DNA of 30,132 nucleotides, taken from positions 1-30,132 of the IMG/VR virus record IMGVR_UViG_3300031977_001036, one strand, 5' to 3'. Both the position numbers and the translations under genes were made by a program. Under the pieces are notes generated by a model. It was not told the origin of the DNA and did no database searches. It saw nothing but the letters and a program-made list of their open reading frames with translations. This document shows positions 10,001 through 16,797 of the stretch, piece after piece; the stretch's first letter is position 1, and each line of letters starts with the position of its first letter. The DNA is from a virus.

Positions 10001-12469
10001 ATGATTGTAGGTGAACGTATGCCTACGTCTGCTGGTGGTCGTGTTGATATGGGAACACTACGCCAAGAAGAAATCGTAGCAGATACTATGTCTTGGTATA
10101 TGAGAACTATGTTCTATACAGAGAAGACCACAGAAAGTCTGCTTGATAGTTTGCTTGGTTTCAAGAAAGTGTTTGAGAACCCAAATTCATTTTTATCTCC
10201 ACAAGGTAAAGCACTTCTACAACAATCAATTGAAGACGCAGCAAAAAGAGCAACAAGAGATCCCAGTAGATATTGGGATGAGATGATGGATGTTGTTGCT
10301 GACTTCAAACAAAATATAATTACTGATCCAGAAAACTTGATGCCCCGTGTTCGTAGAGGTTCTATCGTTGACGTTCAAACGGCAAACAAGGGTAAGGTTC
10401 CAGCAGAGATACAAGTTGGTTCATATTACTGGGCTGAAAGCACACGTATTATGGATAATACAATCAAGGAACTATTCTCAACAGATCCAGCCTTCAACGC
10501 ATTTACTTACATCACCAAGGGTGATGATGTAGGTGCCTCTGCTATGAGACGTTTAGGACGTGAAACTGGGGCAAATCCAGAGCAAATATACAGAGAATTT
10601 ATCAAGCAACGTGCTGTTAGGCAGGTAGTAGAGGGTAGAGGAACTGCTCTTGAAATCTTGCGTCTAAATGAAGATTTTTGGGATGCTGCTGTTAGAGCAG
10701 GAGCAGACCCAAGTTCACCAAAGATGTCTACTTGGAAACAAAAGATTGATGCTTATAGGGCAGACCCAAACAATCTTATGAATGAATTAGGCTTGGTTAC
10801 TGAAAATGTTTTTATGCGTGACCTATTCTTGAAGGGTGATGATGCGGCACACGCTTTTGTTCTTCGTAATAATATCAACACACAGGACTTTGGTTCTACA
10901 TATTCATCAGTCAATCGTATTGTTGAGGATCTTGCTGGTCCAGAAAATAGTAAATTCCTTGAAGCAGTATTGGGACGTGATGCTGTTGATGAACTACAAG
11001 AAGCAATCAAGGCTGGTAAGTCTAATGGTTTCTCTCGTTATGTTGATACAGCATTACGCAAAGCCACAGGCAAAAAAGATTTCAAACGTGTTATTGATAG
11101 TTTGCTTTATGGTATGCGTTTGATAAACAACTTACGTTATACAATTCTTCTATCAGCAAGAACACGCTTCCACGGAGCAAACATTCTTACAGCCCCGTTC
11201 ATAACCTATTCAACTATCGGGCAGATCCCTAATGGAGCAAGGGGACTATCTGTATTTACACAAGGTTACTTCCGTGGAAACAAGGGAAGAATGAAAATTA
11301 TTGAAGCACCAGACGGACGTATCTATACTTATGGTGAGATCGCTGATGGTCTTATCAACGCAGGTATTCGTAGTGAATTTGGTTTCATTACTGATGTTGC
11401 TACACAGCAAAGAATTATTGCTTACGCAAATGCGAAGGGTGTAAAGACACCTTTGAAAACAGCAAGCGTAAAAGCAGGGCAGGCAGCACAAGACGTAATC
11501 CTCGCAGAAGATATGGCTTGGAGAGCAGGTGTAGCAGTAAAGGCTTTGGAAGAGGGCAGATCGTTTGATGAGGCTATGAACTTGGCTCGTCGTTCTATGT
11601 TTGACTATAACGATATGACTGCTTTTGAGAAGGGACTATCAGGCTACGCATTTATTTTCTATGCTTTCGCAAGACAAAACTTTGCTACTATGCTTCGTAA
11701 TATGATTGATCCAAGAGGATGGAAGCGTATTACTAATGTTCTAAAAACTGAACGTGGACTTGAAGCACTTGCTAATACAGCATACGGAACAGAGATGGTC
11801 CCAGAACAATTCTATCCTGATTATATGAACGCTCGTATAACTTACAGAAAGATTGCTTCTAAACCAAGTAGAGATGTTTACACTAACGGACCACCTATCC
11901 CACCGATAGATGCTATGGTTATGTTAGGAACCTTGATGAAGAAGGGCGGGTATAGCGAATTGCTACAACGTCAATTACACCCAACCTTCGCCCAGTTGCT
12001 AAACGTAGAAACATTCAGGACTGGTAATAAAGAATTACGACCAGAACACGCAGCACTTATAAGTTTGTATGCTGGTAAGGATCCAGTTGATATTGCTAAT
12101 TTCTTTGCTCTAATTGTGGGTGGTGATGTTATACCTGTGCCTTCAACAGACGATACTGCTATTGATGGTTTCAAGTATCCACTATCACCAGAGCAGCAAA
12201 AGAATTATAAGTTCTATGAACGTTGGGCTTTACAATTCACAGGCTTGGGTTCTATGACTACTGACTACGCAAGATTGTTTAGTCCAGAGGGAACACCCAC
12301 AGAAGATCTATCTACGTTTGAACGCTTCCTTGGCTTCGGCACAGCAGCGTCTACACCTATCCGTGCTGCTCGTCCAGCACAGGTTAGTCAGTATGATATA
12401 CAATCAAGGATAGGAGCAATCAACAAAAGATTGCGTGAGATGAAAGAAGAAGAGAAAAAAGAAAGATAA
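7013..12469 (+). CDS. Giant internal virion protein, T7 gp16-like by position (1818 aa)
   Basis: This is the largest gene, covering 18% of the window. Acidic, helix-rich repeats fill residues about 1-350. Hydrophobic stretches occur near 363-385 (LLRSALIVPNTIAGSV), 448-475 and 1370-1395, and there is a long Ala/Asp/Glu helical middle. Near 1530-1570 a motif FDYNDMTAFEKGLSGYAFIF is followed by ARQN. It resembles the FDYsDLTpFEr...PFy.w.RkN motif I associate with very large ejected phage proteins. T7 gp16 is 1318 aa and carries an N-terminal lytic transglycosylase; I cannot see that catalytic domain here. It closes the gp14/15/16-like block, and the next promoter-like motif starts one base after its stop. 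Confidence 0.55.
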   Translation: MAPPPTDQEIARIIAIQDEEKRNLELYRLMDKRKRAYVRERTNELLETSVFAGTPMEAQVQAAQEFEEDFMMPLQNIYGELPEKVFQLQVPLPTEIDEPAPPMDVPLVGGEPNFVMAARPQTRMEPSIAERESARIGVESSIDFAKLEEAFVEREGMEADQAALQRRAIQRAYEAEKSANPTQTPDEVFERVVGELEALSGVFEGEGPTLEDQQGQRRGPADPLYQTFVRQRQAGQPVPDLSRSQLAYFDTIYKQQQQDLRTQITESRTGEKQRYYRQADGSEVLADAYDAMAANNPEFPTLKGTDAEFIRELPAGEAEVIAGTIQAGSMPDLWWADPEKKPKVLANPEDYTSLGIFSSTTPYGGQVETPVGWLLRSALIVPNTIAGSVSDVAIPNIMLDEAGEEERVERRPELYKDSPVLLNIAENRGFTMEMNEAADIMDYGTTGKFAATAFGFGLDLLDPSFGMVGGTLKGGKTAVQMAKARRAIYGGEAISSTLFQSGKAGAGEGLSYFLRDTNFISTPIEAVAGRTQGGRFANRLGVGDVRMAMGADLAGSLEARALAREADTAVDATRAIDEAGLTNTTYNKELQRRLVDTDTQVVGEFERVLDDTDKVITAGTESSRVADNMVNVVDDFDAVTRSLDEIGSTGRARVKGEAAALDGLAENIGALAKRDAAVETLLRQVDEASFVNVGARGGQKRLFEYVKVLKEAGALPRLRRQFAFDKAMGYVVENTKGMTGLDRFRMVTPNTFATPEKAAEILTDVKNKSLIGAVGEQIAKFPDEGLPVVEKISTQETRVSSQGAKGITRKAEPAFDFNRITDDMLTEGTAAEARETFVDSLTDVAQELRAYNKISNTTYDEILSNLAEGFITTRNYRQLVSGTIDLYAEGTQAALRGKDISKLPAVEANRLLDPLEMRSFARGTLRKFYDKYIMGAGPTESRAITPAQRQLVKNAQQQASNMDTTLRQGVKRLETPDEAAKYGTTPITDKQQAIGAMIVGERMPTSAGGRVDMGTLRQEEIVADTMSWYMRTMFYTEKTTESLLDSLLGFKKVFENPNSFLSPQGKALLQQSIEDAAKRATRDPSRYWDEMMDVVADFKQNIITDPENLMPRVRRGSIVDVQTANKGKVPAEIQVGSYYWAESTRIMDNTIKELFSTDPAFNAFTYITKGDDVGASAMRRLGRETGANPEQIYREFIKQRAVRQVVEGRGTALEILRLNEDFWDAAVRAGADPSSPKMSTWKQKIDAYRADPNNLMNELGLVTENVFMRDLFLKGDDAAHAFVLRNNINTQDFGSTYSSVNRIVEDLAGPENSKFLEAVLGRDAVDELQEAIKAGKSNGFSRYVDTALRKATGKKDFKRVIDSLLYGMRLINNLRYTILLSARTRFHGANILTAPFITYSTIGQIPNGARGLSVFTQGYFRGNKGRMKIIEAPDGRIYTYGEIADGLINAGIRSEFGFITDVATQQRIIAYANAKGVKTPLKTASVKAGQAAQDVILAEDMAWRAGVAVKALEEGRSFDEAMNLARRSMFDYNDMTAFEKGLSGYAFIFYAFARQNFATMLRNMIDPRGWKRITNVLKTERGLEALANTAYGTEMVPEQFYPDYMNARITYRKIASKPSRDVYTNGPPIPPIDAMVMLGTLMKKGGYSELLQRQLHPTFAQLLNVETFRTGNKELRPEHAALISLYAGKDPVDIANFFALIVGGDVIPVPSTDDTAIDGFKYPLSPEQQKNYKFYERWALQFTGLGSMTTDYARLFSPEGTPTEDLSTFERFLGFGTAASTPIRAARPAQVSQYDIQSRIGAINKRLREMKEEEKKER

Positions 12470-12491
12470 TTGACGTTTACTACATTTATGA
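12470..12491 (+). promoter_or_regulatory. Late promoter-like motif, copy 2
   Basis: TTGACGTTTACTACA followed by TTTATGA, immediately downstream of the 1818-aa gene. The ribosome site of the next gene (AGAGGAAA, from 12493) starts just after the motif, so the implied leader is very short. The left half is identical to copies at 19738 and 28244 except for the sixth base. Confidence 0.55.
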
Positions 12492-12507
12492 AAGAGGAAA
12501 AATAATT

Positions 12508-13278
12508 ATGTCTTATGGAGATCCATACGCAGAAAAAGCAGCAGCAGCCGCAGGCACGGAAGACTTGCCTTGGGTAAATGCTGATATATCAACTTGGACT
12601 TTGAATAACCCATCAGGGACAGGCACACCTAACGCTACGCAAGATGGTGCTGGTAATATTACATTCACTTGGGCTGGCTTGACTAATTCAATTCAGGATA
12701 ATGTTATTACTGCTGGTAGTGTAATCAACAGCCCAAGAATTTACATACCACTTGTTAGACCTGACGGCACACCATATCGTTTTGATGATGCCGAACAGAA
12801 CATTACAATTCGTATGAAGATATTTGATTTTGATAGACCAGCAGACGTAGTAGCAGATACTAACAGCAGAATGAATGCTGTTATTGGTTTGGCTGCTGAA
12901 CCTACACAAACATCAACAAACGATTTGAAGTTTGCTGGATTGGGTGCTGGGTATACAGGCACAAACGCAAACAGAAGTTTTATTTGTTATGCTGGTGCCG
13001 CCAACACACTTACAAACCTAAACCACAGATCAGCCATCGGCACACTTACTTATGCTGGTAATGGTGGTGGTGCTGTGGATGTTTTGACTTTTACTGATGC
13101 TGGATCAAACCAAGTCCGTTCATCACGTAATACTAACTTGGTTCCACTTGGAACGAGAACTGGACCTATTTATTTGATGCTTGCTTGGGGTCCATCTGGG
13201 ACAGGTATAGACCTGACTGGTGAAAGCATAAAGATGAAGATTGCTTATCAGGTGGTTTCATTTGATAAGATTACATAA
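12508..13278 (+). CDS. Virion-associated beta-rich protein (256 aa)
   Basis: Family not recognised. An Ala-rich N-terminus (EKAAAAAGTEDLPW) precedes a Gly/Thr/Asn-rich beta body with lectin- or jelly-roll-like composition, including IYIPLVRPDG and IYLMLAWGPSG. There is no signal peptide or catalytic motif. It is first behind promoter-like motif copy 2 and occupies the slot of the tail fibre gene (gp17) in T7, after gp16 and before the lysis genes. A tail fibre, spike or capsid-surface protein is the best inference. Confidence 0.5.
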   Translation: MSYGDPYAEKAAAAAGTEDLPWVNADISTWTLNNPSGTGTPNATQDGAGNITFTWAGLTNSIQDNVITAGSVINSPRIYIPLVRPDGTPYRFDDAEQNITIRMKIFDFDRPADVVADTNSRMNAVIGLAAEPTQTSTNDLKFAGLGAGYTGTNANRSFICYAGAANTLTNLNHRSAIGTLTYAGNGGGAVDVLTFTDAGSNQVRSSRNTNLVPLGTRTGPIYLMLAWGPSGTGIDLTGESIKMKIAYQVVSFDKIT

Positions 13279-13308
13279 TAAAACCATATAGAAGAAGGAG
13301 AAGATATT

Positions 13309-13734
13309 ATGGCTAAATTTGGAAAGTTTATACACACGGCAGAATTCACAGGAGCAACTGCGATTACTACTGCCTACCTCGCATCAGGAGCGGGGGTCGC
13401 TATGCCTACTGGTATATCAGTTGGTCCGTATGGTGAGGGTCTTGTAGGGACACTATCTCACCTGCTAATCAATTTTACTGGTGGTGCGGGTAATACGAAG
13501 TTGACTGCGTTTTTCTCAACTGACGTAGCGGGAGACGACATCCTTGTCCCAGAGACAGAGATGCCTATTGTCTATGGTAGAGCAACAGCAGGAACAGGTG
13601 GCTGTGCCGCAAGGTTAGATGTATCTGTTGCCTTGAAGAAGACTGATCTTCCTACTGGGAATGTTTATCTTTGGGTAAAGACTGACGCAGCAGGAGCCAC
13701 CCTTACAAGAGCAAGGCTCTTCTGGGAGGAATAG
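13309..13734 (+). CDS. Small virion-like protein (141 aa)
   Basis: Gly/Ala/Thr-rich and beta-prone throughout, with a tail LTRARLFWEE. It has a clear ribosome site (GAAGGAGAAG about 10 bases before the ATG). It lies 4 bases upstream of the holin candidate. Composition is like phage fibre tips or decoration proteins; no named family is recognised. It may work with the preceding 256-aa protein. Confidence 0.5.
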   Translation: MAKFGKFIHTAEFTGATAITTAYLASGAGVAMPTGISVGPYGEGLVGTLSHLLINFTGGAGNTKLTAFFSTDVAGDDILVPETEMPIVYGRATAGTGGCAARLDVSVALKKTDLPTGNVYLWVKTDAAGATLTRARLFWEE

Positions 13735-13738
13735 TGTT

Positions 13739-13960
13739 ATGGAAATGGAAATCCTCGGCATATTAGCAACACCCGCAGGAACAGCAGCCGTAGCCATTTA
13801 CTTCGTTCATAAGTTTATGGCGTTTCACAAAGAGGCTGTTGATAAATGCTTGACCGACGCAGAAGAAGACAGAAAATTATTCAGGGAAGCGATCAACAAA
13901 ATTGATGTTCGCCTCTCATATTTAGAAAAACTTGTAGAGAAAATAATGGAGAAAGACTAA
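13739..13960 (+). CDS. Holin candidate (73 aa)
   Basis: There is a single hydrophobic segment near the N-terminus (residues about 7-26, including ILATPAGTAAVAIYFVHKFM). A charged amphipathic helix or coiled coil follows (about 28-73, many Glu/Lys, ending KIMEKD). Short proteins with one N-terminal membrane span and a charged coiled-coil tail are common phage holin types. Its position after the tail genes, and its overlap with a second small membrane peptide (TAATG junction at 13960), support a lysis role. No endolysin is recognisable next to it, so the call is moderate. Confidence 0.5.
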   Translation: MEMEILGILATPAGTAAVAIYFVHKFMAFHKEAVDKCLTDAEEDRKLFREAINKIDVRLSYLEKLVEKIMEKD

Positions 13961-14130
13961 TGCTACAATCAATCAAAGACTTTTTGGAAACCCACAAAGT
14001 ATCAGCCGCAATTGTAGGAACTGCTATTGTTCTATCAACTGCTTATGGTTCTTGTTCGTATGACTACGTAGACAAGGACGTAACCCTATCAGGACCAGAA
14101 CAGGAGGAGACTACGGATGCCGAAGAATAA
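13960..14130 (+). CDS. Small membrane/lipoprotein-like peptide (56 aa)
   Basis: The start is coupled to the holin-candidate stop (TAATG). A hydrophobic stretch at residues about 14-30 (VSAAIVGTAIVLSTAYGSC) ends in a Cys, followed by an acidic tail ending EQEETTDAEE. The GSC end is compatible with a lipobox, although Tyr at -3 is atypical. A small lipoprotein beside a holin suggests a spanin-like or other lysis accessory. A plain single-span membrane protein is equally possible. The 3' end overlaps the next gene by 14 bases. Confidence 0.5.
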   Translation: MLQSIKDFLETHKVSAAIVGTAIVLSTAYGSCSYDYVDKDVTLSGPEQEETTDAEE

Positions 14131-14281
14131 ACCATATCCACGTCCATTCCCAGCAAGTAAACCTGCTCGTAAGAAGACCACTAAAAAGAAAACCACCACC
14201 AAGAAAAAGGGTGGTATGATGGTTCCTCCACGTAAGAAAGGTTTGACTGCTGGTAAGAAGCGTAAGCCATACGGCAAGTGA
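14117..14281 (+). CDS. Short Lys/Arg-rich protein (54 aa)
   Basis: An ATG at 14117, behind AGGAGGAG at 14102-14109, opens a frame ending TGA at 14281. The product is strongly basic and low-complexity (KKTTKKKTTTKKKGG, then GKKRKPYGK) with several prolines near its start. It begins inside the upstream gene in another frame, a compact phage arrangement. The function is unknown. The charge suggests nucleic-acid binding, for example with packaged DNA. It is one of four such small basic proteins in the window. Confidence 0.55.
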   Translation: MPKNKPYPRPFPASKPARKKTTKKKTTTKKKGGMMVPPRKKGLTAGKKRKPYGK

Positions 14282-14302
14282 AACCACAGGAGGTCATAGG
14301 CT

Positions 14303-14662
14303 ATGGCTACAAAGAAAGATGCCTGCTATAAAAAAGTAAAAAGATCTTACAAGAAGTTTCCTTCTGCCCGTGCGTCACAAGCAATTGCTAAATGTCGTAA
14401 GGGTAAAGGCAAAGTTCGTAAGACCAAGAAAGGTGCTTCCCTAAAAAGATGGTCCAAAGAGAAGTGGGTGAATACCAAGACTGGTAAACCCTGCGGACAC
14501 AAGGGTGCCTCAAAGGCTCAATACTGCCGCCCCAGCAAGCGTGTTTCTTCCAAGACACCCAAGACTACCAAACAAGTTTCAGCAGCCACCAAGCGTAAGC
14601 AGCAGGCTCGTAAGGCATCAGGTCGTAGAGCCACGCCATTACGTAAACGAAAGAAGAAATAG
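14303..14662 (+). CDS. Basic Cys-containing phage protein (119 aa)
   Basis: The ribosome site CAGGAGGT lies 10 bases before the ATG. The product is Lys/Arg-rich at both ends around a distinct core, WSKEKWVNTKTGKPCG followed by AQYCRPSKRVS (residues about 50-82). I recall this core from a small conserved family of phage and algal-virus proteins (DUF5872-like), but could not check. An N-terminal part with AxCYKKVK and AIAKCRKGKG adds two more Cys. It ends convergently, overlapping by 2 bases the 3' end of the minus-strand tRNA. Role unknown; DNA binding is an inference from charge. Confidence 0.6.
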   Translation: MATKKDACYKKVKRSYKKFPSARASQAIAKCRKGKGKVRKTKKGASLKRWSKEKWVNTKTGKPCGHKGASKAQYCRPSKRVSSKTPKTTKQVSAATKRKQQARKASGRRATPLRKRKKK

Positions 14663-14731
14663 AACTACTGGGATTTGAACCCAGACCATCACCTTCGTAG
14701 GGCTGTATGCTCTCCATTACACCATAGTTCC
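14661..14731 (-). tRNA. tRNA-Arg-like (anticodon ACG), imperfect anticodon stem
   Basis: Read on the minus strand, the 71-base sequence gives acceptor GGAACTA/TAGTTCT (7 pairs, one G-T). The D stem is GTGT/GCAT with loop AATGGAGA, and the T arm is a perfect CTGGG-TTCAAAT-CCCAG. The anticodon loop CTACGAA is that of tRNA-Arg(ACG). The anticodon stem CAGCC/GGTGA pairs at only three of five positions; the outer two are mismatched. CCA is not encoded. It may be a functional phage tRNA with an odd stem, a decaying tRNA, or a tRNA-derived attachment site. No integrase is visible to support the last. Confidence 0.7.
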
Positions 14732-14782
14732 ACTACATATAAAATAATTATTATTTATATTCTCTGTGTAACCCAAATGAAA

Positions 14783-14817
14783 AACCCCCTCTTCCAATCA
14801 ATTACGAAGAGGGGGTT
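14783..14817. terminator. Strong bidirectional terminator
   Basis: A perfect 12-bp inverted repeat, AACCCCCTCTTC and GAAGAGGGGGTT, surrounds an 11-base loop. T-rich sequence follows on the plus strand (TTAGTTTGTTTT), and the minus-strand reading ends in TTTTTCATTT. It lies between the convergent plus-strand late genes and the minus-strand block, so it can stop transcription from both sides. Confidence 0.9.
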
Positions 14818-14849
14818 AGTTTGTTTTGGCGGTTTTAGAATAACAACAA

Positions 14850-15212
14850 TTAGGAGGATTGTATGTCGGTAGAAGGTTTGTCTGGTCCCTTCATAATAGA
14901 GATTTCGTCAAGTAGTTCATCACATTTCTTTTGTAGAAATATCTGTCTCTTGCTTGGCTCTCTGTATATATCATAACACGAAACGTTCTCCAAGTCCACA
15001 GATAAAAACCATTTAGGTGGTGCTTGTATTCTGCTCGCCAGATAGTCAGTCTTCTCCTCCGTCAAGTATGATAGGGGGAGGACACGATCCCGCCAAGGCT
15101 GTCCTGACTTCATACGCCACAGCCTCACCGATAGGATTGCGTGTCTCCTTTGTAGCAGATCCACTACGATGTAGTCGTTCCTTGTTGTTCTTTGTATGTT
15201 TAGACATTTCAC
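14850..15212 (-). CDS. Unknown protein (120 aa), GTG start
   Basis: I chose GTG at 15212 because it overlaps the stop of the upstream gene as GTGA, with AAAGGAG 5 bases upstream; a longer start at 15239 would overlap much more. The product has a charged, aromatic-rich body (LWRMKSGQPWRDRVLPLSYL, then APPKWFLSVDLEN) and a helical C-terminus (FLQKKCDELLDEISIM). No family is recognised. An ATG 5 bases downstream in another frame opens a second frame of 53 codons (15207 to 15046). The third gene of the minus-strand block, it ends 33 bases from the terminator. Confidence 0.6.
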   Translation of the reverse strand: MKCLNIQRTTRNDYIVVDLLQRRHAILSVRLWRMKSGQPWRDRVLPLSYLTEEKTDYLASRIQAPPKWFLSVDLENVSCYDIYREPSKRQIFLQKKCDELLDEISIMKGPDKPSTDIQSS

Positions 15213-15772
15213 TTTTGCTCCTTTGTTTTTACAATCCATTTATTATCTTCCATCCAAAAAGTCAAAGACCAGCCCGCTTCCTCACATTCCCAACCAATAC
15301 GAACTATCTGTCCTTTGTTATGAATGTTTCCGTCACGGCAACTGGTCTTACGTAAATTGTTTTTTTCTATATAATCTTTTAGTATCTGTGTCTTGAACCA
15401 ATATAATTTATCTGTATGTTCGTTCACAAATATAAGATAGTCAAGGTGTCCTGCTTCTGTGGCTCTCCACCACCCAGCCCTTACTGATCCATAATTATCT
15501 TTCCATTCTTCAATAACCATAGTGTCGTAGGCATAGCCCTTGGCTGACGCACCAGATAAAGTTTTTACTTCTACCCCTGTGGTGGATCTGTTTTTATTCC
15601 AGAGGATATAATCATTCTCACCATCTAAACCTAAATGTTCGTAGATGTAGTGTGGTGTCTTCGCATAGTCCTGAATAGTTCCCCGTGCTTTACACCAGTC
15701 AAACAATCCCTCTGCCTTCTTCTCACCTCTATCACCCTGCTTCAAGGATGTGTTGAAATTCTTATTCGCCAT
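15209..15772 (-). CDS. PD-(D/E)XK-like nuclease candidate (187 aa)
   Basis: The N-terminal part has a nuclease-like pattern: Glu17 in GDRGEKKAEGL, Asp54 in GENDYILWNK, and Glu68-Val-Lys70 in TGVEVKTLSG. This is the spacing and E-x-K ending of PD-(D/E)XK enzymes, which include phage Holliday-junction resolvases and endonucleases. A second conserved-looking patch is AGHLDYLIFV (about 108-117). It overlaps the upstream gene by 11 bases and the downstream gene by 4. Possible roles are recombination or resolution of replication intermediates, or host DNA attack. The fold assignment is by motif reading only. Confidence 0.5.
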   Translation of the reverse strand: MANKNFNTSLKQGDRGEKKAEGLFDWCKARGTIQDYAKTPHYIYEHLGLDGENDYILWNKNRSTTGVEVKTLSGASAKGYAYDTMVIEEWKDNYGSVRAGWWRATEAGHLDYLIFVNEHTDKLYWFKTQILKDYIEKNNLRKTSCRDGNIHNKGQIVRIGWECEEAGWSLTFWMEDNKWIVKTKEQK

Positions 15773-16382
15773 CTTCTATTTCCCCCTTCAATTTATTTAG
15801 AAAATCTTTTCTGTGAAGATAAAAAGTTTTCTTTGTTACTGACCCTTCTGGGTAGTTGATAAGTCTGCCGTTGTCCCATTCCAATTGGATGAGATCCAGA
15901 GAATAAAGATAAATAAATTTCTCTCTCTCCGTAGCATAGTTGTCTACGTAATTTTTCATCACGTCAATAATATCATTTGTTTCAAACATAAGTTCTCCTA
16001 ATGGTGTTGTTGCTACAAGTAATTCATATTCAGGTAGGTATGTAAAACACAAAGTCTTCTTGGCTTCCTGTTGTCCTACCACAAATTCTCTATAATATAT
16101 TCTTCCTACAAAGGCTTTGACTTCTACCTTTACCCAAGCACGGAATTGCTTTTGTAATCCAATATCATTCCAATCCCAATAGTCAGTAAGCCACTTCTCC
16201 CTGAACCTATTGGTGCTGCTTCTGTTGTGTGTCTTGATGTGGAGCCATAGTTCCATAGCAAAGTCATCAAGATCCCAAGACTTATAGTGAAGTATCGTTC
16301 CTAACTTATTGGCTGGTGATAGGAACCTGTAAGTAATTTCTTTACAGACTTCTAATAATTTTATATTTATATAATCATTCAT
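15762..16382 (-). CDS. Possible sigma-factor-like regulator (206 aa)
   Basis: The start chosen is ATG at 16382, because TTAGGAGAT sits just upstream; the frame extends 13 codons further without a better site. Residues 36-52 (WDLDDFAMELWLHIKTH) and 78-97 (KQFRAWVKVEVKAFVGRIYY) resemble the D-D-x-x-Q-E-x-x-x-x-[LF] and F-x-x-W-x-x-x-x-x-[KR] pattern of ECF sigma region 2. The C-terminal TEREKFIYLYSLDL and SVTKKTFYLHRKDFLNKL could form a region 4-like helix-turn-helix. The resemblance is loose and could be chance. It is first in the divergent block, behind a sigma-70-type promoter and a leader hairpin. Confidence 0.4.
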   Translation of the reverse strand: MNDYINIKLLEVCKEITYRFLSPANKLGTILHYKSWDLDDFAMELWLHIKTHNRSSTNRFREKWLTDYWDWNDIGLQKQFRAWVKVEVKAFVGRIYYREFVVGQQEAKKTLCFTYLPEYELLVATTPLGELMFETNDIIDVMKNYVDNYATEREKFIYLYSLDLIQLEWDNGRLINYPEGSVTKKTFYLHRKDFLNKLKGEIEDGE

Positions 16383-16409
16383 ACGTTTATCTCCTAACTG
16401 ATTGTATCC

Positions 16410-16427
16410 AAGTCCCGCCAAGGACTT
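16410..16427 (-). promoter_or_regulatory. 5'-leader hairpin with TTGGCG loop, copy A
   Basis: On the minus strand AAGTCC-TTGGCG-GGACTT forms a perfect 6-bp stem with a 6-base loop. It lies 12 bases upstream of the ribosome site of the 206-aa gene. The same loop on a stem of different sequence occurs in the leader of the 322-aa gene at 18625-18642. Confidence 0.6.
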
Positions 16428-16453
16428 ATAAAACTGAACTAACTAACTACTAC

Positions 16454-16482
16454 ATTATAACATATTATTAGTAGGTTCGCAA
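16454..16482 (-). promoter_or_regulatory. Sigma-70-type promoter for the minus-strand block
   Basis: Minus-strand reading: TTGCGA (16482-16477), a 17-bp spacer, and TATAAT (16459-16454), with a TG extension (ATGTTATAAT). Transcription would begin near 16447 and give a leader of about 65 bases containing the TTGGCG hairpin. The -10 region shares TGTTATAAT with the plus-strand promoters at 18257 and 18558. Confidence 0.65.
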
Positions 16483-16797
16483 CACATTCTTGAAAAAAAC
16501 TACAACTTTTTTCCCTGTGCTATTAGTAAGTAGTATACTAAAAAATTTTATACCATAAATTATTTTTATTTTTTTTACTACTGGACTACTACTACTTCAA
16601 ACTTCTTGCCCTTTGTATATAGTAGAGGCTGATAGTAGTAACGCATCTCGGGTATACCCAATAGGGTGAACTGATAAAATAACTAACTGAACTACTTACT
16701 AACTGATAAGTGAACTAACTAACAAACGATTGTTTGTTCCAAAAAACAAACAATCAAACTTTCAATAACTAATAACTAACCAAGGAGGTGATTGAAA
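16483..16797. other. AT-rich divergent control region
   Basis: No gene fits here. The stretch holds repeated AACTAACT/ACTAACTGA words (also at 16437-16450), clustered at 16669-16724. It also holds a perfect palindrome GGGTATACCC at 16650-16659 and an 11-bp inverted repeat GATTGTTTGTT/AACAAACAATC at 16728-16738 and 16745-16755. The inverted repeat's left arm can also pair with AACAAAC at 16721-16727. There are long A and T runs at 16490-16580. Repeated words, palindromes and AT-richness between divergent operons suit operators or a replication origin, but neither is proven. Confidence 0.5.
16728..16755. repeat. 11-bp perfect inverted repeat
   Basis: GATTGTTTGTT, six bases CCAAAA, then AACAAACAATC. 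No T-run follows, so it is not an intrinsic terminator. It sits 26 bases upstream of a full-length anti-16S ribosome site. It could be an operator or an RNA hairpin controlling the following TTG-start gene. Confidence 0.65.

Noticed and set aside
14661-14731. Attachment site for integration
   Set aside because: tRNA-derived sequence alone is not enough; no integrase, excisionase or repressor is recognisable.
15017-15355. Plus-strand frame of 112 codons opposite the minus-strand block
   Set aside because: Lies antisense to two well-supported coupled genes, no ribosome site, unlikely composition.
16490-16516. GAAAAAA/TTTTTTC inverted repeat as a terminator
   Set aside because: A/T-only stem, no GC clamp, and placed upstream of the promoter rather than after a gene.
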